A stretch of DNA of 64,000 bases from Glycomyces sp. NRRL B-16210 (GTDB taxonomy: Bacteria > Actinomycetota > Actinomycetes > Mycobacteriales > Micromonosporaceae): contig NZ_JOGR01000001.1 of assembly GCF_000719515.1 (NCBI RefSeq), forward strand, positions 556,384 to 620,383, written 5' to 3'. Made by a program: the position numbers and the translations under genes. Under the pieces are notes generated by a model. That model had not been told where the DNA came from, searched no databases, and saw only the letters and a list, made by a program, of their open reading frames with translations. The stretch's first letter is position 1, and every line of letters begins with the position of its first letter. Of the stretch, positions 52,768-62,449 are shown one piece after another.

Positions 52768-54120
52768 TCAGTCGCTCTCGGCCTTCACCAGCACCTCGTC
52801 CGGCTTCCGCACCCCGGCCCGCCAGCGCCGCCTACGTCCCATGGGGATGATCTGCCGAAGCACCAGCACCAGCGCCACCAGCACGATCGACCCGCCGACA
52901 CTCGCCCAGGCGACCGTCTTCTCGAACGCGAGCGGGTCGTAGTTCACATCGATCGCCGCGATCGAGGACGGCTCGACCTGCGGCTGGTTCGGAGCGCCGC
53001 CCTCGCCGCCGTCCGCGTCCGGCACCACCACCTCGTTCGGCGCGTGCGCGTTCCCCACCGGCGTCGCGATGGCGTCGCCGACGTTGAGCACCCCGTGCCC
53101 CTGGTAGATGCTGAAGTCGTTCGGCGGGTGGATCGCGGTCGTCTGCAAACGCCACTCGATCCAGCTCGGCGTGGTGTCCTTCCCGAACTCGCCCTTCAGC
53201 AACGCCGCCGCACCGGCCACGTACGGGGCCGCGAAGCTCGTCCCCTCCTGCCGGCTGAGCCAGCCGCCGCCCGGATACGGGATCGTCACGCCGTCGCCGG
53301 GGGCGATCAGGTCGAGGTTCTCCCCGTAGTTCGTCTTCGCGTACCAGTTCCCGACCTGGTTGTGGCCCCCCACCGCGATCACCTCGGGATAGTTCGCGGG
53401 GTAGAACTTCGCGTCGTCGACCGGGGTGTTCGACGCGTCCATGTTGAGGTTGTCGTTCCCGCTCGCGGCCACGACCACCACGTTCGCCGCGACGGCGTCG
53501 AGCACCGCCTGCTCCAGCTCGTTCGTGGGCGGCAGGGTGATCGAGATGTTGATGACGTCGGCCCCGTTGGCGACCGCGTCGTCGATCAGGCTCGCCACCA
53601 TCCGCGACGTGCCCGTGTCCGCGCCCTCGCCCCCGACGAAGGCCCGCAGCGGCAGGATCATCGCCTCAGGGGCGACCCCCACGAACTGCTCGCCCTGCGC
53701 CGCGCCCGCGGCGATCGCCGCGACGCCCGTGCCGTGGTAGTTCGCGTCGCACCGGCCGTCGTTCGAAGGGTCGTGCACGTCCCAACCGGGCAGCACCCGC
53801 TCGCCGAACACGTCGGTGCGCGTCGCCTCAACCCCCGAGTCGATGATCGCGATCGTCACCGGCTCACCGGTGTCCTTGAACCGCCCCCGGTTGAACTGGT
53901 GGGCCTCTTCGAGCCCGATGAAGTTCCCCGACCAGTCGCGCGAGGTCAGCGGATCCTGCTCCCCGGGCGCCGTCGTGCAAGGGGAGATCTTGTCCCCGCT
54001 CATCTGAGCGGTGGTGAACTCCGCCTGAGCGGGAGTGGTCGCCAGCAGCACCGTCCCGACCGTCGCCACCGCGACGGCGGAAAGATAAAGAGGTATACGC
54101 GGGAGGAATCGCACCCGCAC
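52768..54120 (-). CDS. mycP: Mycosin (type VII secretion-associated subtilase MycP)
   Basis: 450 aa. Signal segment (residues 10-33), then an N-terminal extension and S8 domain with Asp 94 (AIIDSGVE), His 129 (NYHGTGVA), Asn 222 (AASGNDN) and Ser 295 in the canonical GTSFAAP. A helix near 407-430 and a basic C-terminus (GRRRRWRAG) anchor it. GTG 54120 is used; GTG 54114 is an alternative that would be leaderless, as TAGACT lies 6 nt upstream. It is divergent from eccE, the usual neighbour, and is probably the structural mycosin of this channel. Confidence 0.94.
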   Translation of the reverse strand: MRVRFLPRIPLYLSAVAVATVGTVLLATTPAQAEFTTAQMSGDKISPCTTAPGEQDPLTSRDWSGNFIGLEEAHQFNRGRFKDTGEPVTIAIIDSGVEATRTDVFGERVLPGWDVHDPSNDGRCDANYHGTGVAAIAAGAAQGEQFVGVAPEAMILPLRAFVGGEGADTGTSRMVASLIDDAVANGADVINISITLPPTNELEQAVLDAVAANVVVVAASGNDNLNMDASNTPVDDAKFYPANYPEVIAVGGHNQVGNWYAKTNYGENLDLIAPGDGVTIPYPGGGWLSRQEGTSFAAPYVAGAAALLKGEFGKDTTPSWIEWRLQTTAIHPPNDFSIYQGHGVLNVGDAIATPVGNAHAPNEVVVPDADGGEGGAPNQPQVEPSSIAAIDVNYDPLAFEKTVAWASVGGSIVLVALVLVLRQIIPMGRRRRWRAGVRKPDEVLVKAESD

Positions 54121-54256
54121 AGTCTAGCCCCGCAGCGCCAGCGGGCAGGTACGCCCGCAGACCCTCCCGCGACACCGGAAGGGCGGGGGACCAAGAGGTG
54201 GACTCGTCCGCTTACGATAGGTACGACCACTCACCTTCACGATGGAGACGTCGCCA

Positions 54257-55513
54257 ATGACGATGCTTCAGGCGCAGCAGCAAGCTCGCGGCACCGCGTC
54301 CGTGCAAGCTCAGCAAAGCGGCGGCCCGACACCCGGCGAGTCGGTCGTGTTCACGACCCGATCCTCCGGAAGGCTCGGGCCGCTCACGGTCGCGCAGCTC
54401 ATCACCGTCGAGCTCGCCCTCACGCTCGCGCTGGCCTGCCTCGCGTTCGGGATGATCCCCGGGGCCGCCGGCGGCGGCGTCGCGCTCATCGTCCTGGTCG
54501 TCGTCTTCTGGCGTAAGGGCGACTACTGGTGGTACCAGACCTGGCCGCTCAAGTCCCGCCTGAATCGCCGCGTCCGCGCGCTCGACCCCGAGCAGCTCAC
54601 CGAGGTCCTTCACCGCATCGCGCCCGACCTGGGCATCACCGGCATCGAGGACCGCGACGAGAACGTCGGCATCGGCCACGACAACGGCGGCTGGTTCTCG
54701 GTCATCGAGATCGGCACCACCGACGAGGGCACCAAGGCCGTCCCGCTCGAACGCCTCGAACGGCTCTTCGACGAGACCTCCGTCCCGGTCACCGCCGTCC
54801 AGCTCGTCGGCCACACGACCCCGGTCGGCTTGAGCGCCTACGACAACAGTCCCGCCTCGCGCTCCTATCGCGAGCTGCGCGGCGACTACCCCGCCGTGGT
54901 CCACCACAAGGCCTGGCTCGCGGTGCGCCTCGGCGCCCGCGACGCGCGCGAGGCCACCGCCGGGCGCGGCGGCGAGGTCGACGGCGTCTACAAGGCGCTC
55001 GCCTCGACTTCGCAGCGGGTGAGCAAGCTGCTCGGCAACGTCGGCGTCCCCAACCGCATCCTCGACGCCGAGGGCGTGCGCGAGGCGGTCCAGCAGTCGC
55101 TCGGTGTGGCGTTCGCGCCGGTCCCGGGCGAGCGGACCGCCGAGGAGTGGAGCCACTGGTACGCCGACGGGCTGCGCCACGTGGCCTTCCGGATCACGCG
55201 GTGGCCCACCGACGCGGTGGCCCTGCACCGGACCGTGGACGCGCTGTCGGGCGTGCCCGCCGCGTTCGTGACGGTCTCGACGGTGGTCACCGCCGGGGCC
55301 AACGGCAAGGTCAACCCCGACGGCCGCATCACCGGGCGCCAGCTCGCGGTCGAGGGGATCGTGCGCCTCGCGCTCGACCAGGCCTCGTGGGAGTCGGCGC
55401 AGAACCAGTTGCTCAACGTCGCCGACCAGCTCGGCGTGCGGTTGCAGCGCCTCGACGGCGAGCACGGGCCCGCCGCCTACGCATCCGCCCCGACCGGAGG
55501 AGGACCCCGATGA
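54257..55513 (+). CDS. eccE: Type VII secretion protein EccE
   Basis: 418 aa from ATG 54257 (GGAG upstream; an in-frame ATG at 54242 has none). Two helices lie near residues 36-55 and 60-75 after a Gln-rich start and GRLGPLTVAQLITVE. The cytoplasmic domain has the EccE pattern GGWFSVIEIG, SYRELRGDYPAVVHHKAWLA and ITRWPTDA. It forms the peripheral subunit of the ESX membrane complex. Its stop overlaps the next start by 4 nt. Confidence 0.93.
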   Translation: MTMLQAQQQARGTASVQAQQSGGPTPGESVVFTTRSSGRLGPLTVAQLITVELALTLALACLAFGMIPGAAGGGVALIVLVVVFWRKGDYWWYQTWPLKSRLNRRVRALDPEQLTEVLHRIAPDLGITGIEDRDENVGIGHDNGGWFSVIEIGTTDEGTKAVPLERLERLFDETSVPVTAVQLVGHTTPVGLSAYDNSPASRSYRELRGDYPAVVHHKAWLAVRLGARDAREATAGRGGEVDGVYKALASTSQRVSKLLGNVGVPNRILDAEGVREAVQQSLGVAFAPVPGERTAEEWSHWYADGLRHVAFRITRWPTDAVALHRTVDALSGVPAAFVTVSTVVTAGANGKVNPDGRITGRQLAVEGIVRLALDQASWESAQNQLLNVADQLGVRLQRLDGEHGPAAYASAPTGGGPR

Positions 55514-57204
55514 GCGACCGCGGGAACGGCAACGTCTACGGCGGCGGCACCTACCAGGGGGGCACCTATCAGAGCGGTTCCTACCGCTCGGGCCGCCACT
55601 CGGACGAGGACGAGGAGCCGCAGGGCGGCGAGGAGCAGCAGCGCCCGGTCGACGACGAAGGCGCGGGCACCCTCAAGGTCGCCCGCGGCGGCGGGCAGCC
55701 GACGCAGCCGCCCGCGGGGCCGCCGACCGGACCGCAGGCCGCGCCCCCGCAGAACGCGGGTTATGGTCGCCCGCCCGAGCAGTCCGCCTCGATCCGGCAG
55801 ACGCCGCCGCAGCCTCCCGGTGCGCGCACCGGCGCGCAGCCGCCGGTCGCCGGCGCCCGCACAGGGGCCCAGCCGCCGCGCCCGGCCGGTCCGCAGCCGC
55901 CGCAGCAACCGCAGCATCAGACTCCGCGCCCGCCGGAGATGCGTCCCGCGACGCCCCCGCCGGGGCAGCCGGGTCCGCCTTCGTCGCCGCCGCAGCAGTT
56001 CAACCAGCCTGGCCACCCCCAAGGGCCGCAGCCGAACCCGCAGAGCCAGCGCCAGGGCGTGCCGCCCGCTGGCCCACCGTCGGCGCCTCGGCCGCAGGCG
56101 CAGCCGCCGTCCCAGCAGCCGCAGTTCAACCCGCAGGGGCCGCCGCCGAACCCGCAGAGCCAGCGGCAGGGACCGCCGCAGCCGCCGATCGCGCCGGTCT
56201 CCGCCGCGCCCGTCTCGGCCCCGTCGGTCTCTCCGGTCTCGGTCTCGCCGGTGTCGGCCAGTCCGATCTCGGGGCAGCCCATGTCGGGCGGTCCGGTCTC
56301 CGGCCAGCCCTACTCGGCGCAGCCCGCCTCGGCCCAGCCGTATTCGGGGATGCCCTACTCGGGCGCGGCCCCGATCACCGGCGGCCCGGTCAGCTCACTG
56401 CCGACCTCGGCGGGCCTGTTCGGCGTCTCGCAGGTCTCGGCCGGCCCCACCGAGGGCACGGTCTACGGCCTCCCGGTCACCGACCGCGCGGTCGAGACGG
56501 CCAGGGACGCGGGCAAGCCCATCGAGGCGGTCAGGTCCACCGCGCAGATCCCCACGGCCCGGGCCCTGGAGCTCATGACCTCCGCGAGCCCGCCCTCGGG
56601 CCTGGTCATCGGCCGCGACGCCGAGCAGATCCCGGTGGTCGCGCCGTTCTTCCGGCCCGAGGAGACCCGCATCAACCTCATCGGCGGCGTCTACCTCGCG
56701 CGCCTGCTCGTCTTCCGCGCCTTGGCGATCGGCACCCGCGTCGCGGTGTGCACCACGCGCCCGCAGGAGTGGAACGGCCTCGGCGAGACCGCCACCGGCC
56801 GCAACGACCGGCTCGCGGTCCTGCACGGCGACCAGCCGGTCACCGTCGAGGCCAGCCAGCACTCGCCGGCCCTCTACGTCTACGACGTCGGGGAGCAGGG
56901 CTCGCAGACCAAGCCGGTCCTCGGCCCCTGGCGCACCCAGCTGACGGTGCTCCCGCGCCTGACGAACTACGCCGACAACCTCACCGGCGAGGCGCACATG
57001 ACGGTCCTCCAGCGGCTCACCGCCGAGGAGGCCCAGGTCGCCCGCTCGGCGATCCGGGTCAACCAGGAAGTGCTGCAATGGCTCCAGATGCTGCACGACG
57101 ACATGATCGCCATGCTCCGCAAGGGCCAGAAGGAGCGCTACCTGTGGTGCGCCCCGACCTCCATCGAGTCGCAGATGTTCGGCCCGCCGATGCGGACCTA
57201 CTGA
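55510..57204 (+). CDS. EccE-coupled Pro/Gln-rich protein with conserved C-terminal domain
   Basis: 564 aa, starting in an ATGA overlap with eccE. Residues 1-320 are disordered Pro/Gln/Gly-rich, with PVSxxPVS and QPYSxxP repeats. The C-terminal about 240 residues form a globular domain: GLVIGRDAEQIPVVAPFF, INLIGGVYLARLLVFRAL, RVAVCTTRPQEWNGLGE, ALYVYDVGEQ and RYLWCAPTSIESQMFG. No P-loop is present. The architecture recalls EspI-like ESX regulators but lacks their ATPase. It is probably a cytoplasmic accessory factor bound to EccE or EccC. Confidence 0.72.
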   Translation: MSDRGNGNVYGGGTYQGGTYQSGSYRSGRHSDEDEEPQGGEEQQRPVDDEGAGTLKVARGGGQPTQPPAGPPTGPQAAPPQNAGYGRPPEQSASIRQTPPQPPGARTGAQPPVAGARTGAQPPRPAGPQPPQQPQHQTPRPPEMRPATPPPGQPGPPSSPPQQFNQPGHPQGPQPNPQSQRQGVPPAGPPSAPRPQAQPPSQQPQFNPQGPPPNPQSQRQGPPQPPIAPVSAAPVSAPSVSPVSVSPVSASPISGQPMSGGPVSGQPYSAQPASAQPYSGMPYSGAAPITGGPVSSLPTSAGLFGVSQVSAGPTEGTVYGLPVTDRAVETARDAGKPIEAVRSTAQIPTARALELMTSASPPSGLVIGRDAEQIPVVAPFFRPEETRINLIGGVYLARLLVFRALAIGTRVAVCTTRPQEWNGLGETATGRNDRLAVLHGDQPVTVEASQHSPALYVYDVGEQGSQTKPVLGPWRTQLTVLPRLTNYADNLTGEAHMTVLQRLTAEEAQVARSAIRVNQEVLQWLQMLHDDMIAMLRKGQKERYLWCAPTSIESQMFGPPMRTY

Positions 57205-57217
57205 CCGAGTGAACGCC

Positions 57218-57249
57218 AACGGGGCGGGGCCGCAAGGCCCCGCCCCGTT
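57218..57249. terminator. Bidirectional terminator
   Basis: AACGGGGCGGGGCC pairs perfectly with GGCCCCGCCCCGTT over a GCAA tetraloop, between two convergent genes. Confidence 0.88.
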
Positions 57250-57261
57250 CGCGTCGCTTCG

Positions 57262-58500
57262 CTAGCTCGCGTTCCGCCAGTTCTCCAGGTACGAGGCCGC
57301 CAGTTGCGAGGCCAGGTCCGTCAGGCCCTGCTCGTCCAGGTCGGCGCCGGGCGCGACCGACAGGCGCAGCACCATGTAGACGTTGTCGTCGTGGATGTGC
57401 AGGTGGTAGTTCGAGGTGCCACCGGCGACGACCCGCGCCACCGCGGCCGTCTCGTCCCCGATCTCCGGGGCCGGCTCGACCAGGGTCCAGGCCTCGCCCA
57501 TGTCGCCGATCTCACGGGTGCCCAGCTCGAAGTTGACGCTCGCCTTCGCCTCGGTGTCGAAGACGGTGCCCTCGACCTCCAGCAGCGCGTCGGCCTTCTC
57601 GGGCTCGCCGTAGGTGAGCGAGCACGACTGGACCCAGCCGCGGCTCTTCTGCTCGCCGTCGGCCGACTCGACCGGCTCGGTGCCGTTCACGACCGACTCC
57701 AGCGGCGCCGCGTCGACGAGCGAGCACGGCGCCTCGCTGCCGGCGTACGTCAGGCCCGCGGCCGTCTCGGTCCCCGCGGCCTCCTCCGAAGGGCGGCTCA
57801 CGAACCACCACGTGGCCGCGCCGACCAGCGCCAGCGCCACGACGCCGATGAGGATCTTCGGCAGCGGGCTCGACTTGCGGGCCCGGCTGCGCACCTTCTG
57901 GAAGTCCGACCGGCGGCGCTGCTCCTTCGGCATGTAGCCGAGGCGCCCGATCGCGGTCGTCTCCGCGCCGCCGCTCCAGTCGCCCTGGGACCGGTCGTCG
58001 ACGAACGCGGTCTCCTCGAACGGCTCGTCCGCGACGTGCGGAGGGGAGGCCTGGGGTTCGAACTCGCCGCCGCGCTGGGGCGCGCTCCGCGGGTCGGGGC
58101 GGCCCGGGAGCGGCCCGGTCTGCGACGAGCGCGGCGGCTCCTGGCCGCCCTGCGGCGAGTAATGCTGCTGCGGTGACTGGTACGGATTGGGCTGCTGGCC
58201 GCGGCCGGCCGAGGGGCCGCCCGCTCGCGGCGCGCCACCGCGCGGCTCGGGGGAAGGGCGCCCGGCCTGCGGCATCGGGCGACGGCCCGGCTGCTGCCCG
58301 CCGTATCCGCCCTGGCCCTGCGGGCCTCGGGGAGGTTGGGGCTCGCCTTGGTACTGGCCCGCGCCGCGCTGCCCGTCGAGCGGTTCACCTTGCGGGCCCT
58401 GCGGGCGCCCCGCGCGGGGCCGCCACTGGCCCGGACCTGACCGCGACCCGTCGTCGGGCTGCTCGTCATAAGCCGGGCCAAAGGGTGGTGTGGCGCTCAC
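57262..58500 (-). CDS. Single-span membrane protein with disordered tail and exported domain
   Basis: 412 aa from GTG 58500, GGAGGATC upstream. Residues 1-150 are Pro/Gly/Gln-rich; conserved acidic and basic patches follow (EETAFVDDRSQGDW, GRLGYMPKEQRRRSDFQKVR). A helix at about 218-236 (ILIGVVALALVGAATWWFV) leads to a DUF3558-like domain with two Cys (APCSLVDAAPL, QSCSLTYGEP). Type II orientation is expected. Neighbouring and similar to 58575-59321; the two may act together beside the ESX channel. Confidence 0.72.
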   Translation of the reverse strand: MSATPPFGPAYDEQPDDGSRSGPGQWRPRAGRPQGPQGEPLDGQRGAGQYQGEPQPPRGPQGQGGYGGQQPGRRPMPQAGRPSPEPRGGAPRAGGPSAGRGQQPNPYQSPQQHYSPQGGQEPPRSSQTGPLPGRPDPRSAPQRGGEFEPQASPPHVADEPFEETAFVDDRSQGDWSGGAETTAIGRLGYMPKEQRRRSDFQKVRSRARKSSPLPKILIGVVALALVGAATWWFVSRPSEEAAGTETAAGLTYAGSEAPCSLVDAAPLESVVNGTEPVESADGEQKSRGWVQSCSLTYGEPEKADALLEVEGTVFDTEAKASVNFELGTREIGDMGEAWTLVEPAPEIGDETAAVARVVAGGTSNYHLHIHDDNVYMVLRLSVAPGADLDEQGLTDLASQLAASYLENWRNAS

Positions 58501-58574
58501 AATGATCCTCCGCGAGTGTTCCCGGCGTGTCGACTTGACGCCGAGGTAGTCACGGCCAGCTTAAAGGGGGCCGC

Positions 58575-59321
58575 CTAATTCCGCACCCGGGGGAGCGCGT
58601 CGACGAGGCCCGAGCCCAGATCTCGGGCCAGTTGCCCGACCTCTCCGCCTTCGGGGGCGTTCCCGGTGAAGAACAGGTTCAGGCTCACCGTGGCGTTCGC
58701 CTCCTGCGCGTGGAGGCGCACCTCGTCCTCCTCGCCGTCGGACACCGTCGCGGTCACGGCCTGCTCGGCCACGCCGCCGGCCGGGGAGGTCCGATGCCCC
58801 TCGGACTCCTCGAAGTCCAGGACGCCGGCGTAGGCGGCCCGCGCCTTCGCGGGCGTCTCGTAGACCTGCACCGTGACGAACACCGTGACCAGCCGGTACG
58901 CATCGTCACCGGCGTACTCGGCAGAGTACGTGCAGTCGAAGACCCGCACCTTCTCTTCGGAGCGCTCGGCCGGGTTGCGCGCCTGCTCGACGTCGGCCCA
59001 CGGGGCCAGCAGCTCGGGGTCGACCACGAGTTCGCACAGGTCGCCGACCGCTCCCGTGTCCACCAGGGGCTGCTCGTCGTCCCCGGTGACCCAGAACAGC
59101 ACGGCCGCGCCCCCCGTGAGGAGGACCGCCACGACCGCGAGCACCCAGCCGACGCTGGCGAGCTGCCGCAGCCGGTCGGCACCCCGATGGCGCCCCTGGT
59201 AGGCGGACCGCTTCCCGTCCGCCTGGGGTTCCTGGGGTTCCTCGGACTCGTCCGATTCGATCACCTGAAGTGCGATGGTCGTCTTCCCTGCTTCGATGGT
59301 CGCTGCCGACACGCCAGCCAA
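58575..59321 (-). CDS. Single-span membrane protein with DUF3558-like exported domain
   Basis: Up to 248 aa; TTG 59321, GTG 59312 and a later GTG are all possible starts, none with a good ribosome site. After an acidic segment a helix (about 55-78, VGWVLAVVAVLLTGGAAVLF) precedes a domain beginning GAVGDLCELVVDPELLAPW, the typical DUF3558 opening, with a second Cys in RVFDCTYSAEY. LVTVFVTVQVYETPAKARAAY completes the fold. It precedes its relative at 57262-58500 by 74 nt. Confidence 0.68.
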   Translation of the reverse strand: MAGVSAATIEAGKTTIALQVIESDESEEPQEPQADGKRSAYQGRHRGADRLRQLASVGWVLAVVAVLLTGGAAVLFWVTGDDEQPLVDTGAVGDLCELVVDPELLAPWADVEQARNPAERSEEKVRVFDCTYSAEYAGDDAYRLVTVFVTVQVYETPAKARAAYAGVLDFEESEGHRTSPAGGVAEQAVTATVSDGEEDEVRLHAQEANATVSLNLFFTGNAPEGGEVGQLARDLGSGLVDALPRVRN

Positions 59322-59859
59322 CAGCCTATCGAGTGGGTGCGACGCGAGCCACGCTCCGACCGTGCCAACCGCGTGGAGTCGCGTTCTGTCACCCGATCGT
59401 GAGCGAAGTCAAGTCTCTTTTCCGCGGGCCTTCCGCACGGGTGTCTGCCCAGTTCGGCGGGTGCGCGAGGGGCGTCTCAGGACTGAGTGGAGCGCCTCGG
59501 GCTTTCCGTCCCGCTCGGCGAAAGAGGCAGAGTGTGCGATACTCGACCTTGTCGCACCGCTCACCGTTACTTTGGGTGCGACCCGAAGATGTCCTGTCCG
59601 CGCCCCTCACGACGGCGACGGACTTGACGACTCGGCTGGGGGCAGAGGTGTTTCCCCAGTGCGAGTTGAGGCTTTCAGTGCGGCCCGAACGGCATGGATT
59701 TCAGCGCCGGAGCAAGGCTCGCCAGCCTCCTAGGCGAAGCGAGCCGGATGCCGGCCTCGTCAGGTCGGGAGGACCGCACTGCTGATGCCGCGCCCGTGCG
59801 GCAGCGGACGCAAACCGCGTCACGCGCCCGGGCAGCGGCTGGAATGGAGAAAATTTCGT
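59322..59859. other. 538-nt intergenic region upstream of rne
   Basis: No convincing gene. It holds the inverted repeat at 59534-59557. Frames open in it have no ribosome sites. It must carry the rne promoter and a long leader, as is usual for RNase E genes that autoregulate through their 5' UTR; I see no defined structure for that. Confidence 0.5.
59534..59557. promoter_or_regulatory. Inverted repeat GTGCGA..TCGCAC upstream of rne
   Basis: GTGCGA (59534-59539) and TCGCAC (59552-59557) flank TACTCGAC. The same GTGCGATACTCGAC core occurs between eccD and eccC. A further GTGCGA lies just downstream. Confidence 0.45.
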
Positions 59860-62337
59860 ATGCGCGAGAACGAGCCGCGCGAACAGGTGCCCGTGGTTGC
59901 GGTCACCTTCATGGCTCCCCAGAAACCCAAGAACGACGAACCACCGGCGGAACCGCCCCGCTCCGAGCGCGCACGCGCCGCGGCGACGGCGGCCCCGATG
60001 TTCGCCCCCCCACCGAAGGTCCAGCCCAAGGCCGCCGAGCCGAAGGCCGAGCCCGCCAAGCGGGAACCGCGCGAGCAGCGCGACTCCCGTGACGACGAGC
60101 CGGAGCCGCGCCGCGGCCAGGCCAAGAAGACGCAGGCCAAGAAGGCCCAGCCGCAGGAGCAGTCGGCGACGCGCAAGCGCACCCGCAACCGCTCCGAGAA
60201 CCGCTCCGAGTCCAAGGCCGAGCGGCCCGAACCCAAGGTCGAAGAGCCCGCCGCCGAGGAATTCGACGACGACTTCGACGACGATGACGACTCCGAGGCC
60301 GGCCGTCGCCGGCGCGGGCGCCGGGGCCGCCGCGGCCGAGGTCGCGGCAAAGGCGTCGACGGCGCCGCCGACGACGAAGGCGACGAGACCGACGACGAGG
60401 ACCGCGAGTCCGACGAGGACGACGAGGACGCCAACGGCGACGGGCCCGAAGTGACCCGCCGTCGCCGGCGCCGTCGCAGGCGGGCCGGCTCGGAGGACTC
60501 CGACCGCTCGCGTCCCGAAGAGTCCGAGGACGACGCCGAAGTCGTCGTCAAGGTCCGCGCGCCGCAGCGCCGGACCTCCTCCAACGAAGAGGTCCGCGGG
60601 GTCTCCGGCTCCACGCGCCTCGAAGCGAAGCGCCAGCGCCGCCGCGACGGCCGCAAGTCCGGCCGCGGCCGCGTCCAGGTCGTGAGCGAGGCCGAGTTCC
60701 TCGCCCGCCGCGAGGCCGTTGAGCGCCAGATGGTCGTCCGCGTCCGCGGCGGCCGAGCCCAGGCGGCCGTCCTCGAGGACGGCATCCTCGCCGAGCACTA
60801 CGTGTCGAAGTCCGGCGCGCAGGGCCTGGTCGGCAACGTCTACCTCGGCAAGGTCCAGAACGTGCTCCCGAGCATGGAGGCCGCCTTCGTCGACATCGGC
60901 CGTGGGCGCAACGCCGTGCTCTACGCCGGCGAGGTGAACTGGGATGCGACCGGCCTCGCCGGGAAGGCCCGCTCGATCGAGCAGGCCCTCCGTCCCGGCG
61001 ACCCCGTGCTCGTCCAGGTCACCAAGGACCCGGTCGGCCACAAAGGCGCGCGCCTCACCAGCCACGTCGCCCTCTCGGGCCGGCACCTGGTCTACGTTCC
61101 CGGCGGCAACGCCTCCGGGATCTCCCGCAAGCTCCCCGACCGCGAGCGCACCCGCCTGCGCGCGGCGCTCAAGAAGCTCGTGCCCGAGAGCGCGGGCGTG
61201 ATCGTGCGCACCGCCGCCGAGGGCGCCGGCCCCGAGGAGCTCGCCCGCGACATCTCCCGCCTCCAGATCGAGTGGGAGGAGATCCAGGCCAAGTCGAAGA
61301 AGAGCAACGCCCCGGCGGTGCTGCACTCCGAGCCCGACGTGCTCATCCGGGTGGTCCGCGATGTCTTCAACGAGGACTTCAAGGAGCTCCTGGTGGAGGG
61401 CGACGACGCCTACGACGAGATCCACAAGTACCTGGAGTCGGTCTCGCCCGAGCTGCTGCCGCGGCTCAAGCGCCACACCGGCACGAAGGACGTCTTCACC
61501 GAGATGCGCGTTGACGAGCAGTTGCTCAAGGCCCTGGACCGCAAGGTCTACCTGCCTTCGGGCGGCTCGCTCGTCATCGACCGCACCGAGGCGATGACGG
61601 TGATCGACGTCAACACCGGTCGCTTCACCGGCGAGGGCGGCAACCTCGAAGAGACCGTGACCAGGAACAACCTGGAAGCGGCCGAGGAGATCGTCCGCCA
61701 GCTGCGCCTGCGGGACATCGGCGGCATCATCGTCATCGACTTCATCGACATGGTCCTGGAGTCGAACCGCGACCTGGTGCTGCGGCGACTGACCGAGTGC
61801 CTGGGCCGGGACCGGACCAAGCACCAGGTCACCGAGGTCACCTCGCTGGGCCTGGTGCAGATGACGCGCAAGCGCGTCGGCCAGGGCCTCATCGAGGCCT
61901 TCTCCGAGCCGTGCGACCACTGCAAGGGCCGCGGCGTCATCATCCACACCGACGAGATCCTCGGCAACTCCCGCAAGAAGGGGAACGGCGGCGGCAACTC
62001 GCACGCCAACGGGAACCAGGGCCAGAACCAGCAGGGCCAGGGCGGCGGCAAGAAGAAGAAGGACAAGGCCAAGTCCGGCCAGCAGCAACAGCAGCAGGGC
62101 CAGCAGAAGAAGCAGGACAAGGCCGATTCGCAGGTGAAGTCGGCCGCGGCCGAGACCGCGAAGATCGCCGCCTCCCTCGGTGAGCACCCGCACGACGAGG
62201 ACGACCCGGTCGTCCACGCGGACGCTCCCGAGAGCGAAGCGGGCGAGGACCGCGCCCCCGCTGCGGCGCAAGCCGACGCGGACCGGAACGAACCCGAGCA
62301 CGGCGATGAGGCCGAAGCCGGGACGGCGACGGACTAG
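59860..62337 (+). CDS. rne: Ribonuclease E/G family endoribonuclease
   Basis: 825 aa. ATG 59860 has GGAGA upstream. The first about 285 residues are a disordered, alternately acidic and basic extension (EEFDDDFDDDDDSEAGRRRR), typical of actinobacterial RNase E. The S1 domain opens at about 325 (LVGNVYLGKVQNVLPSMEAA). The DNase I-like domain holds catalytic Asp in VIDVNTGRFTG (about 583) and IDFIDM (about 627-631). The Zn-link is CDHC near 684-687. The tail after 700 is Lys/Gln/Gly-rich. It initiates mRNA decay and rRNA processing, and sits upstream of rplU-rpmA as in related genomes. Confidence 0.95.
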   Translation: MRENEPREQVPVVAVTFMAPQKPKNDEPPAEPPRSERARAAATAAPMFAPPPKVQPKAAEPKAEPAKREPREQRDSRDDEPEPRRGQAKKTQAKKAQPQEQSATRKRTRNRSENRSESKAERPEPKVEEPAAEEFDDDFDDDDDSEAGRRRRGRRGRRGRGRGKGVDGAADDEGDETDDEDRESDEDDEDANGDGPEVTRRRRRRRRRAGSEDSDRSRPEESEDDAEVVVKVRAPQRRTSSNEEVRGVSGSTRLEAKRQRRRDGRKSGRGRVQVVSEAEFLARREAVERQMVVRVRGGRAQAAVLEDGILAEHYVSKSGAQGLVGNVYLGKVQNVLPSMEAAFVDIGRGRNAVLYAGEVNWDATGLAGKARSIEQALRPGDPVLVQVTKDPVGHKGARLTSHVALSGRHLVYVPGGNASGISRKLPDRERTRLRAALKKLVPESAGVIVRTAAEGAGPEELARDISRLQIEWEEIQAKSKKSNAPAVLHSEPDVLIRVVRDVFNEDFKELLVEGDDAYDEIHKYLESVSPELLPRLKRHTGTKDVFTEMRVDEQLLKALDRKVYLPSGGSLVIDRTEAMTVIDVNTGRFTGEGGNLEETVTRNNLEAAEEIVRQLRLRDIGGIIVIDFIDMVLESNRDLVLRRLTECLGRDRTKHQVTEVTSLGLVQMTRKRVGQGLIEAFSEPCDHCKGRGVIIHTDEILGNSRKKGNGGGNSHANGNQGQNQQGQGGGKKKKDKAKSGQQQQQQGQQKKQDKADSQVKSAAAETAKIAASLGEHPHDEDDPVVHADAPESEAGEDRAPAAAQADADRNEPEHGDEAEAGTATD

Positions 62338-62401
62338 GACGGACCGGCGCCGCGTACTGTGACGTTCGCGGCCCCGGCCCCCGCCCGATTCCTGAACCGG
62401 C

Positions 62402-62418
62402 GGGTACATGACGTACCC
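62402..62418. promoter_or_regulatory. GGGTAC-N5-GTACCC palindrome before rplU
   Basis: A 6-bp inverted repeat with spacer ATGAC, 204 nt before the rplU start and 65 nt past the rne stop. It could be an operator or lie within the rplU promoter region; nothing else supports it. Confidence 0.35.
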
Positions 62419-62449
62419 TAGTGAGCGGCCTATAGAGCCCTCAGCTTTT

